DNA from: Autumnicola lenta
GTDB taxonomy: Bacteria; Bacteroidota; Bacteroidia; Flavobacteriales; Flavobacteriaceae
Direction: 5' to 3'
DNA length: 64,000 nucleotides
Assembly: GCF_031846515.1 (NCBI RefSeq)
Contig: NZ_JAVRHO010000012.1
Span: 1 to 64,000, forward strand
Part shown: piece by piece, positions 26,950 to 34,960 of the stretch
Numbering within the stretch: the stretch's first letter is position 1
Layout of the letters: each line of letters starts with the position of its first letter
Translations under genes and position numbers: made by a program
Notes under the pieces: generated by a model
The model's input: the letters and a program-made list of their open reading frames with translations, nothing else
Databases searched by the model: none
Told to the model about the DNA's origin: nothing

Positions 26950-27022
26950 TTGGCCTACTAGGGCTCGAACCTAGACTCTTCTGGACCAAAACCAGACGTG
27001 TTGCCAGTTACACCATAGGCCA
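26950..27022 (-). tRNA. tRNA-Gln (anticodon TTG)
   Basis: On the minus strand a 73-nt cloverleaf folds. The acceptor arms are TGGCCTA/TAGGCCA with discriminator A. The D arm is GTGT/ACAC. The anticodon stem is TCTGG/CCAGA around loop TTTTGGT, giving anticodon TTG. The T arm is CTAGG/CCTAG with TTCGAGC. CCA is not encoded. A full-consensus promoter lies 14-18 nt upstream, and copies of its 3' end are repeated downstream. Confidence 0.95.
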
Positions 27023-27039
27023 ATGCTTAAATGCGGATG

Positions 27040-27070
27040 CAAATTTAAAACAAAGTTCTTTTTACACAAA
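27040..27070 (-). promoter_or_regulatory. Consensus promoter of tRNA-Gln
   Basis: On the minus strand TTTG (27070-27067), 19 nt, then TAAATTTG (27047-27040) match the Bacteroidota consensus exactly. The predicted start is near 27036, giving a leader of about 14 nt before the mature tRNA. Confidence 0.8.
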
Positions 27071-27347
27071 CATTTTCATCAAAATTATCGAAAAAATTCT
27101 TTTTCCTTGTAAAATTCAGTGATCCCAGGATCTTTCTCAGGTTGTAAAAGAACCTGTTTTTCTGTTTCCAAAGAAAATAATTCCTTTTAAAGAGCGTTCA
27201 TCAGGCATTCACATATTTATTATTAAATTCGCCACATTAATATAAGAAACCTCCGGGAATGTTTACGGGGTGAATTGAGAAAAAATTAGATTCGGGGCAG
27301 GCCCCGGGCAACCATACCCTCTTTGAGGGATTCAACATTACACAAAA

Positions 27348-30300
27348 ATGACAGATTTCAACTTTCGTAAGTGGAACAAAATCCTGGGATGGCTGGTTTT
27401 TGTTATCGCACTTATCACTTACTCCTTAACCCTGGAACCTACTGCCAGTTTCTGGGATGCAGGAGAATATATCGCAACTTCTGCCAATCTTGAAGTCGGT
27501 CACCCCCCGGGAGCACCGTTTTATCAAATGATGGGGGCTTTCTTTTCTACGTTCGCACCAGATGATAGCCAGGTGGCATTAATGGTCAATTTCATGTCTG
27601 GTGTAGCCAGTGCCTTTACCATTCTGTTTATGTTCTGGTCCATTTCACTGCTTCTGCTAAAAATTACCGGGCCTGTTTCTAAGATTTCCGCATCTAAAAA
27701 AATGTCGGTTTTAGGCAGTGCTTTGGTTGGATCCCTTGCCTTTACTTTTACCGATAGTTTCTGGTTTAGTGCTGTTGAGGCTGAAGTTTATGCCATGGCC
27801 TCCTGTTTTATGGCCATTTTATTCTACCTGGGGCTGCTTTGGGAGAGGGATATGTTTAAACCACGTGGCAACCGCTGGGTAATCCTTATTTCCCTGGTTA
27901 TTGGCCTTTCCTTTGGTGTCCACTTTCTTGGGTTGCTAACAATCCCTGCCATTGGATTCCTGTACTTCTTTAAAAATTACAAAAAAGTTACGGTAAAAAA
28001 TTTCATTATTGCCAATGTGGTGGTGGTTGCCGTGTTACTGTTTATCTTTAAACTTCTGCTACCCTACACGCTAACTTTTTTCTCGGCTTCAGAAGTATTT
28101 TTTACCAACTCGCTGGGGCTTCCGTTTAATACAGGAACGATTATCGCTTTTGTCGTTATTGTGGCTGCATTCTACTTCGGAATAAACTATACCCGCAAAA
28201 GAAATTTTTATCAGCTAAACACACTGTTTCTTTGCATCCTCTTTATACTTATTGGTTTCTCCAGTTGGATGATGCTTCCCATTCGTTCCAACGCGCCAAC
28301 GGTAATTAACGAAAACAGTCCCGACAATGCACGGGAACTACTGGCTTATTACAACAGGGAACAGTACGGGGAAACCCATCTTTTCTACGGCCCGCAATGG
28401 TCAGAAATGTATTCTGGCCTGGACGAGGATAATCCGTACTTGGATGCAAAGCCTCTGTACGAAAAAGATGAGGAACAGGGAAAATATGTTATTGTAAATG
28501 ATTACAAGAACGCCAGGCAGAACCTGGATGATGATCATAAAGCTATTCTACCCCGAATGTGGAGCACCCAGCACGCCGTAAATTACATGGAGTTTACCGG
28601 CCCCCTGGAATTTACTGTTAAACCCGAATACCAGGGTGAAGAACAGCTCATGCAGGCGATCAACGAATTCCGGAGAAGTTATAACGCAAATCAACTGGAC
28701 AATGAGGATTATCACCAGTTCCTGCAAAGGTTTAGTGATTATATAGATGTAGAAAAACCTTCTTTTGCCTCCAATATCGCTTACTTACTGGAATACCAGA
28801 TTGGATATATGTACTGGCGTTACTTTATGTGGAATTTTGTGGGCCGGCAGGACGATGTGCAGGGAAAATATACAGACTTAAACGGAAACTGGCTTAGCGG
28901 CATCGATTTTATTGATGAAATGCACCTGGGACCGCAGGACGAGCTGCCCAGCGATGTGGAAAATAACAAAGCCAGGAACACTTACTATTTCCTTCCATTG
29001 ATTTTAGGATTAATAGGCCTCGTCTTTCAGTTTAAAAGGGACAAAAATAATTTTTGGGTGCTGCTTGTTTTTTTCCTTTTCACCGGTATAGCACTTAAAA
29101 TTTATCTGAATGAGCGTCCATTCGAGCCACGGGAAAGGGATTACGCCCTGGTTGGCTCTTTTTACGTTTTTGCGATCTGGATAGGCTTTGGAGTCTATGC
29201 GCTTATAGATATGCTCAAAGATTATTTAAAACCCAAACTCGCAGTACCTATAGTGATTATTGGTACTTTACTCGCCGTTCCTACGCTGCTGGCCAGTGAG
29301 AATTGGGACGATCATGACAGGTCCGGCCGCTATACCGCACTTGCAATGGCCAAGATGTACCTGGATTCTGTAGAAGAAAACGGCATTATTTTTACTATTG
29401 GAGATAACGACACCTTCGCTTTATGGTATGTACAGCAGGTGGAAAAGTACAGGACAGACGTGCGTGTTGTGAACACCAGCCTTTTTGCAACCGACTGGTA
29501 TATTGACCAGATGAAGCGCAAGGCTTTTGAAAGCGACCCCATTCCGTCTCAACTGGAACACGATTTCTATACCGGTAAAAACGATGCTATATTTCTGGAT
29601 GAGCGAACCAGTGATACACTTTCTATAAATACATGGTTAAATTATATTGAAAGTGATGACGCCCGCACACAGGCCGAGCTTAGAGGCGGACAAACCATTA
29701 ACACGTTCCCTACCCAGAATATCAGAATACCCGTAAATAAGCAAAAGGTATTGCAAAACGGAATTGTACAGGAGGATGAGAGTGATCTTATTGTAGACCA
29801 TATAGACATCCATATCGATCAAAGTGTACTGTACAAAAACAGGTTAATGATGCTGGATGTTATTGCCAATAACCAGTGGGAGCGCCCAATTTACTTTACC
29901 GGTGGCAGCTTTGGTGACGAGGATTACCTCTGGATGAAGGACTACCTGCAACTGGAAGGAGTGGCCTATAAGCTCGTTCCTATCCGCACCCCGGTTAACC
30001 CCAGGAATCCTTTTGATATGGGAAGGGTGAATACCGAAAAAATGTACAATATTGTGAAGAAATGGGACTGGGGCAACATGGGAGATCCAGATATCTATCA
30101 CGATCCCGAAACCCGTAAAAATGCGATTACGTACAGAAGCAACCTTGCGCGCCTCGTAGAAAACCTTTTACAGGAGCAGGATACATCGGCTGCGAAAGAA
30201 ATCCTTGATTTGGGTATTGAAAAAATGCCATTGGATAAATATGGCTATTATTCCCTTGTGGAACCCTTTATTGAAGGCTATTACGAAGTTAACGAAGTAG

Positions 30301-30668
30301 AAAAAGCAAGAAATCTCTGGGAACAGATTGCCACAAAATACCAGGAGAACCTTAGATATTACAGCACCTGGGACCAGGACAGGCAATATCGCTATGCAAG
30401 TGAAATTATAAACGACATTGAAAGGTACCGTTCCATTATAGACATTCTTGTAAGACAGCAGGACGAGGAGATTGTTAAGGAAAAAGCAGAAGAATTTAAC
30501 GAGTATTTACGGTTATTCAGGCACTTTTATGCTGAAGATGAAGAAATAGATACCAATCCCGCTCCTTCGCAGCAATTAATTGAAGAGCAGTTTGACCGGG
30601 AACTGAATCCGCAGCAGGGAATAGATACTTTTTCTGAAGAAATTCCGGCGGAAGAGCTTCAGGAGTAA
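27348..30668 (+). CDS. DUF2723 membrane protein, GT-C-type glycosyltransferase-like
   Basis: A 1106-residue protein. About a dozen membrane helices fill residues 10-320 and 535-670. The first loop has the acidic motif EPTASFWDAGEYIATSA and HPPGAPFYQM, which match the DUF2723 family related to protein O-mannosyltransferases. The C-terminal part (about 680-1106) is soluble, with TPR-like helices near the end. The expected activity is sugar transfer from a lipid carrier outside the inner membrane; donor and acceptor are unknown. The gene stands alone with its own terminator. The family is nearly universal in Bacteroidota. Confidence 0.88.
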   Translation: MTDFNFRKWNKILGWLVFVIALITYSLTLEPTASFWDAGEYIATSANLEVGHPPGAPFYQMMGAFFSTFAPDDSQVALMVNFMSGVASAFTILFMFWSISLLLLKITGPVSKISASKKMSVLGSALVGSLAFTFTDSFWFSAVEAEVYAMASCFMAILFYLGLLWERDMFKPRGNRWVILISLVIGLSFGVHFLGLLTIPAIGFLYFFKNYKKVTVKNFIIANVVVVAVLLFIFKLLLPYTLTFFSASEVFFTNSLGLPFNTGTIIAFVVIVAAFYFGINYTRKRNFYQLNTLFLCILFILIGFSSWMMLPIRSNAPTVINENSPDNARELLAYYNREQYGETHLFYGPQWSEMYSGLDEDNPYLDAKPLYEKDEEQGKYVIVNDYKNARQNLDDDHKAILPRMWSTQHAVNYMEFTGPLEFTVKPEYQGEEQLMQAINEFRRSYNANQLDNEDYHQFLQRFSDYIDVEKPSFASNIAYLLEYQIGYMYWRYFMWNFVGRQDDVQGKYTDLNGNWLSGIDFIDEMHLGPQDELPSDVENNKARNTYYFLPLILGLIGLVFQFKRDKNNFWVLLVFFLFTGIALKIYLNERPFEPRERDYALVGSFYVFAIWIGFGVYALIDMLKDYLKPKLAVPIVIIGTLLAVPTLLASENWDDHDRSGRYTALAMAKMYLDSVEENGIIFTIGDNDTFALWYVQQVEKYRTDVRVVNTSLFATDWYIDQMKRKAFESDPIPSQLEHDFYTGKNDAIFLDERTSDTLSINTWLNYIESDDARTQAELRGGQTINTFPTQNIRIPVNKQKVLQNGIVQEDESDLIVDHIDIHIDQSVLYKNRLMMLDVIANNQWERPIYFTGGSFGDEDYLWMKDYLQLEGVAYKLVPIRTPVNPRNPFDMGRVNTEKMYNIVKKWDWGNMGDPDIYHDPETRKNAITYRSNLARLVENLLQEQDTSAAKEILDLGIEKMPLDKYGYYSLVEPFIEGYYEVNEVEKARNLWEQIATKYQENLRYYSTWDQDRQYRYASEIINDIERYRSIIDILVRQQDEEIVKEKAEEFNEYLRLFRHFYAEDEEIDTNPAPSQQLIEEQFDRELNPQQGIDTFSEEIPAEELQE

Positions 30669-30673
30669 AAAAT

Positions 30674-30715
30674 AATTCAGCCATAATTCATTATTTGTTT
30701 TAGGGCTGAATTTTC
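30674..30715 (+). terminator. Intrinsic terminator after the DUF2723 gene
   Basis: AATTCAGCC (30674-30682) pairs with GGCTGAATT (30704-30712), followed by a short T-rich stretch. The loop is long (21 nt), so the terminator is of moderate quality. Confidence 0.6.
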
Positions 30716-30830
30716 TTCGGAATAAAAGAATCAGGTTTTAATTAGCAGGCCGATAATAGCCATTTTTGGAAGTGCCCTGAAAATTAAAATTTTGAATGAA
30801 CACCATAGGGTCCAGACAACATTTTCACCT

Positions 30831-30901
30831 CCTGCAAGGTTTAAAAATCCTTGTAGGTTTGTGTACTTGACATACCTACAAGGTTAAAAAAATCTTGCAG
30901 G
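30831..30901. repeat. Nested palindromic repeat, about 70 nt
   Basis: CCTGCAAGG...CCTTGTAGG (30831-30857) is followed by its reverse-oriented partner CCTACAAGG...CTTGCAGG (about 30874-30901), so both halves and the whole can fold. A copy of the GATAATAGCCATTTTTGG motif lies at about 30751-30768. No gene is visible in the 30669-30983 gap. Confidence 0.7.
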
Positions 30902-30983
30902 AACATACAGACCATGTAAAAATAATCTTACTGGTAAAGTTAAGTACCGTAGAAACAAAATTTCATCTTCCGCAGAAAGTACC

Positions 30984-31667
30984 ATGAACAAATTTCTGGT
31001 TAAATATCCTTCAGTTCTAAGGCGGCTTTACCCCCGCAGATGGACAAAAATGGAAATTCCGGAGAGTATTTACCTCACTTTTGATGACGGGCCAATTCCT
31101 GAAATCACTCCGTGGGTTCTGGACCTACTAAAGGAATATAATGCCCGTGCAACCTTCTTTTGCATTGGTGATAATGTGAAAAAACACCCGGAAATTTTCA
31201 GAAGAATACTTTCTGAAGGGCACAACGTGGGAAATCATACTTTTAATCATCTGGACGGCTGGAAAACCTCAACTTCAGCATATATTGAAAACGTTTTTAA
31301 AGCTGAAAAAGTAATAACTTCAGAAAAAAACGAAGAACTACAAACTACGAACTCCGAACTCCGAACTACAAACTACAAACCACAAACTACCAAACTATTC
31401 CGCCCTCCCTACGGAAGGATAAAAAACAGCCAGGCCCGAAAATTGGCAAATTTCGGTTATCAGTTGGTGATGTGGGATGTGATTAGCTGGGATTTCGATT
31501 CAGAATTAACTGAAGAAGAGTGCTTGAAAAATATTTTGAAAAATTCAGAAGAAGGGAGTATCATCGTTTTTCACGACAGCAGGAAAGCCTTTAAAAATCT
31601 GCAAAAAGTGCTGCCGCAGGTGCTGGAATATTACGAAAAGAAGAACTTCAGCTTTAAAAGCCTTTAA
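30984..31667 (+). CDS. Polysaccharide deacetylase (NodB family)
   Basis: A 227-residue protein with the NodB motifs in order: LTFDDGP (catalytic base and metal Asp) near residue 32, GNHTFNH (metal His pair) near 83, RPPYGR near 136, WDVISWDFDS near 160 and VFHDS near 195. It removes N-acetyl groups from amino-sugar polymers. No signal peptide is obvious, though the start MNKFLVKYPSVLRRLYPR is basic and hydrophobic. Residues about 115-138 (ELQTTNSELRTTNYKPQTTK) come from a short DNA repeat in frame between motifs 2 and 3. The stop overlaps the convergent thioredoxin-like gene by 4 nt. Confidence 0.9.
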   Translation: MNKFLVKYPSVLRRLYPRRWTKMEIPESIYLTFDDGPIPEITPWVLDLLKEYNARATFFCIGDNVKKHPEIFRRILSEGHNVGNHTFNHLDGWKTSTSAYIENVFKAEKVITSEKNEELQTTNSELRTTNYKPQTTKLFRPPYGRIKNSQARKLANFGYQLVMWDVISWDFDSELTEEECLKNILKNSEEGSIIVFHDSRKAFKNLQKVLPQVLEYYEKKNFSFKSL

Positions 31668-31960
31668 ACGTACTCTTTAATAAGCCCTATAATGGTATTG
31701 GCATCCTGTTCCCCACTCTGCCGCCATTTCATCTCCCCGTTTTTATAGATCATTAGCGTGGGGAGGGCTTTTACGCGCAGGGCCTCTGCAAGCTGGGCAT
31801 TTTTGTCTACGTCAATTTTTATCACTTTGGCCTTATCCCCAAGTGCAGCTGCAACATCCCTTAACACCGGGTGCATTGCTTTGGAAGCATCGTTCCATTC
31901 AGTATAAAAATCCAACAACACAGGAATGTTGAGATCTACTAATTCACCAAATTTTGACAT
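31664..31960 (-). CDS. Thioredoxin-like protein without active-site cysteines
   Basis: A 98-residue thioredoxin fold, clearly homologous to the true thioredoxin at 12453; both share KVIKIDVDKN-type and MIxxKNGExxWRQS stretches. The WCGPC motif is replaced by WNDAS at residues 22-26, and the protein has no Cys at all. The cis-proline loop VKALPT is kept. It cannot do dithiol chemistry, so a binding or chaperone-like role is more plausible. The frame is intact and the rest well conserved, which argues against decay. Confidence 0.88.
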   Translation of the reverse strand: MSKFGELVDLNIPVLLDFYTEWNDASKAMHPVLRDVAAALGDKAKVIKIDVDKNAQLAEALRVKALPTLMIYKNGEMKWRQSGEQDANTIIGLIKEYV

Positions 31961-32035
31961 AAAACCAAGCTTTTATCACAATTAGATTTATACACCTTAA
32001 ATGCCGGCATACTCAAATATAGCAAATTCTTATTA

Positions 32036-33259
32036 TTATGCAGGCTTAGGGCCTTTTTTCAGTTCAATTACACTTATTTCGGGCCATATTCCAACCCGCC
32101 CGGGATAAGCCAGAAATCCAAAGCCGCGGTTTACATTTAAAACCCTGCCCATTTCTTCATAGATTCCTGCCCAATGTTCGTAACGGTATTGCACCGGGCT
32201 CCATCGAAACCAGCCGGGAATTTCTATCCCAAACTGCATCCCGTGGGTATGGCCGCTTAAAGTTAACTGAAAATGTTTATCGTCTGTACGCACTTTCTCG
32301 TCCCAGTGTGAAGGATCATGGCTAAGCAGAATCTTAAAATCTTTAGCTGTTAATCCTTCAGAAGCCTTAGCCAGGTCGCCGTTCTTTTTAAATCCGCCGG
32401 CTCCCCAGTTTTCCACTCCAACAAGGGCAATTCGTTCGCCGTTTTTCTCCAGGAAGCGGTGCTCGTTCAGCATGAGGTCCCAGCCCATTTCTGCATGTAT
32501 ATCTTTTAAAGTGTCCATATTTGCCTTTTTGGCAGCTGCACTTTCCCAGTTTTTATAATCCCCGTAATCGTGATTTCCCAAAATAGAATATACGCCATCC
32601 CGGGCTTTTACGGTGGAGAACAATTCTTTCCAGTTCTGCATTTCGGCTGCTTCATTATTTACGAGATCTCCTGTAAAAAACACTACATCGCTGTCCTGTT
32701 CTCTCAACAAATCCACACCGTATTTAATTTTTTCATGGTTATCAAAACTGCCGCTGTGTATATCGCTAATCTGGCTAATCCTGTACCCGTCAAAAGCATC
32801 GGGCAAATCATCAAAATACAATGTATACTTCAAAACCCTGAAATCATACCTGCCTTTATACATTCCGTAAAGCATGGAAACAAAAGGAATTGCAGCGAGA
32901 CCAAGCGCAATCTGACTGATAAATTTTCTTCTTGACGGCAAATTAAAGTCAGTGCCCGAATTTGTCAATTTTCGACCTCCACCTACAACAAGCCTCACAA
33001 CATCTTCCCCAAACATAAAAATCAAAAAGATAAGCTTAGGTACAAAAAATACCAGGAAGAAACCTACGGCATAAGAGCGGGCACCGGCCCAGCCATCGCC
33101 TTCGCCACTGTTGAATTGATAAAGCAGGTTTGCCAGTACAGCAAGGGAGAGGAACAGGTAGATATAGTAAATCCAGGAATATCTGCTAACGGTTTTAAAA
33201 ACCTGGTACGTATAAACGTCCAGCAAAACATAAATAACAACAAAAATAATCCAACGCAT
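32036..33259 (-). CDS. Membrane-anchored metallophosphoesterase
   Basis: A 407-residue protein. About four membrane helices occupy residues 1-135. A calcineurin-like phosphoesterase domain follows, with ISDIHSGS near residue 165, FTGDLVNN near 197, LGNHDYG near 225, LLSHDP near 310 and LSGHTHGMQFG near 333. This matches the YaeI/YkuE-like group, some members of which act on UDP-diacylglucosamine or similar lipids. The substrate is not determinable. Residues just before the domain (RKLTNSGTDFN) are encoded by a copy of the dispersed GTCAATTTTCGACC motif at about 32964-32977. Confidence 0.88.
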   Translation of the reverse strand: MRWIIFVVIYVLLDVYTYQVFKTVSRYSWIYYIYLFLSLAVLANLLYQFNSGEGDGWAGARSYAVGFFLVFFVPKLIFLIFMFGEDVVRLVVGGGRKLTNSGTDFNLPSRRKFISQIALGLAAIPFVSMLYGMYKGRYDFRVLKYTLYFDDLPDAFDGYRISQISDIHSGSFDNHEKIKYGVDLLREQDSDVVFFTGDLVNNEAAEMQNWKELFSTVKARDGVYSILGNHDYGDYKNWESAAAKKANMDTLKDIHAEMGWDLMLNEHRFLEKNGERIALVGVENWGAGGFKKNGDLAKASEGLTAKDFKILLSHDPSHWDEKVRTDDKHFQLTLSGHTHGMQFGIEIPGWFRWSPVQYRYEHWAGIYEEMGRVLNVNRGFGFLAYPGRVGIWPEISVIELKKGPKPA

Positions 33260-33554
33260 TGGCTTGTATAATTTTTGCGCGAATATACTTCTAATCTTTC
33301 TGTATAACTGCCTGTTATAGTTATTTTAGCTAATGATAAAATAGAAATTTTATATGCCCCCACTACAATCTTCAGCGTCTTACAAAACTATAAATTTGAA
33401 TATCTAAGGTCTTAGAAGTATCTTTCACCCATCTTACATATAACAAGGAAATCCGGCTTTTTTTGCATACAAAATGTTTTCTTTGGCAAAATTTATAAGA
33501 CAATATCAAAAATGTACAACTTACATAACTACTACATCTAAGACTAACTAACCA
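33260..33554. other. Intergenic region, nothing assigned
   Basis: An AT-rich spacer between divergent genes; it must hold both promoters. I see no clear consensus -7 box, repeat or RNA gene. Confidence 0.4.
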
Positions 33555-34865
33555 ATGAATCAACAAAAATCTTATCGCACCGCATTTATTTTTTTAACTA
33601 TCCTCTTTTTTCTCTGGGGCTTTATCACCGTGCTGGTCGATTCTTTAATTCCGAGATTAAGGGAGGTTTTCACCCTTAGTTATTTCCAGGCCGGGATGGT
33701 GCAATTTGCCTTTTTTGGCGCCTATTTCCTGCTCTCTATTCCCGCGGGTTATATTTTATCCAAAATTGGCTATAAAAGAGGAATTATTCTGGGCCTGGTG
33801 ACCATGGCCGTGGGTTGTTTGCTTTTTTATCCAGCCGCATCCTATAGGATCTTCGGGGTTTTTATGCTTGGGTATTTTATCCTTGCCGGCGGAATTACAA
33901 TTCTCCAGGTGGCTGCCAATCCTTATGTCACCATTCTTGGCCCGGAAAAATCTGCTTCCAGCCGCCTCAATCTCTCCCAGGCTTTTAATTCCCTGGGAAC
34001 CGCTATCGCTCCGGTAATTGGCGCACTTTTTATCTTAAGCGACAAGGTAATGTCTTCTGAAGAAATCGCTTTTATGACTGAAGCTGAACAGAAAGATTAT
34101 TACATCGCTGAAGCCTCTGCAGTACAAACGCCGTTTCTTGGCATTGCAGCATTTATAATTCTTATTGCCGTGGTCTTTTTGTTTGTAAAACTTCCGAAGA
34201 TCGGAGATACAGCAGCATCCAACGACTATGGAAAAGTACTGAAAAACAAAAACCTTATTTTGGGTGCCATCGCGCTTTTCTTTTACGTAGGGGCCGAAGT
34301 TGCCCTGGGGAGTTATATGGTAAATTATTTTCTAAGCCTTGAATTATCTGAAACCATACGCGACACGCCCTTTATGCGGAACATCGCAGAATGGACCCTG
34401 AATTCAGGATTGACAGAATCCAGCAGCATGGCCATAGTAGGGGTTTTCGTCACATTTTACTGGACAGGTGCAATGGTGGGAAGATTTATTGGCTCTTATC
34501 TTACAAAAATTATGAATCCCGCAGTAGTGCTGAGTGTTTTTGCCTCCTGCGCAATTGGCTTATTGATAATCACCAATTTTAGCACAGGCCTTGTAGCAAT
34601 GTGGACGATAATTGCCATTGGATTGTTCAACTCTATTATGTTCCCCACCATTTTCAGCCTTGCGCTGGACGGTCTGGGCGACGATAAACCGCAGGGATCT
34701 GGTGTACTTTGTACCATGATTGTGGGAGGTGCGATTATCCCGCCTGCCTACGGTTATATTGTGGACAGCTTCAGCTTTAATATTGCTTTTATCCTGGTGA
34801 TGCTCTGCTATGCTTATATCCTCTACTACGGCTATCGCAATAAACGCCGGCAGGTCGCCATCTAA
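33555..34865 (+). CDS. Sugar/H+ symporter of the FucP/GluP type
   Basis: A 436-residue major-facilitator protein with twelve predicted membrane helices. Features typical of the fucose/glucose-galactose group are FFLWGFITVLVDSLIPRL in the first helix, ILQVAANPYVTILGPEKSASSRLNLSQAFNSLGT after helix 4, and GAMVGRFIGS in the second half. It imports a monosaccharide with protons; the sugar could be fucose, galactose, glucose or an aminosugar. No sugar kinase or catabolic gene is adjacent to narrow this. A weak hairpin follows the stop. Confidence 0.85.
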   Translation: MNQQKSYRTAFIFLTILFFLWGFITVLVDSLIPRLREVFTLSYFQAGMVQFAFFGAYFLLSIPAGYILSKIGYKRGIILGLVTMAVGCLLFYPAASYRIFGVFMLGYFILAGGITILQVAANPYVTILGPEKSASSRLNLSQAFNSLGTAIAPVIGALFILSDKVMSSEEIAFMTEAEQKDYYIAEASAVQTPFLGIAAFIILIAVVFLFVKLPKIGDTAASNDYGKVLKNKNLILGAIALFFYVGAEVALGSYMVNYFLSLELSETIRDTPFMRNIAEWTLNSGLTESSSMAIVGVFVTFYWTGAMVGRFIGSYLTKIMNPAVVLSVFASCAIGLLIITNFSTGLVAMWTIIAIGLFNSIMFPTIFSLALDGLGDDKPQGSGVLCTMIVGGAIIPPAYGYIVDSFSFNIAFILVMLCYAYILYYGYRNKRRQVAI

Positions 34866-34872
34866 ATCTTTT

Positions 34873-34900
34873 AAGCCGTTCATTTCTGAACGACTTTTCT
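34873..34900 (+). terminator. Weak intrinsic terminator
   Basis: AAG(c)CGTTCA and TGAACG(a)CTT form a stem around TTTC with one mismatch, followed by TTTCTTT. It lies between the transporter gene and polA. Confidence 0.5.
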
Positions 34901-34960
34901 TTAGAATGACATTATCTTTGTAGTTTTGGAATATTCTGTAAATAACATTTGAATCAATAT

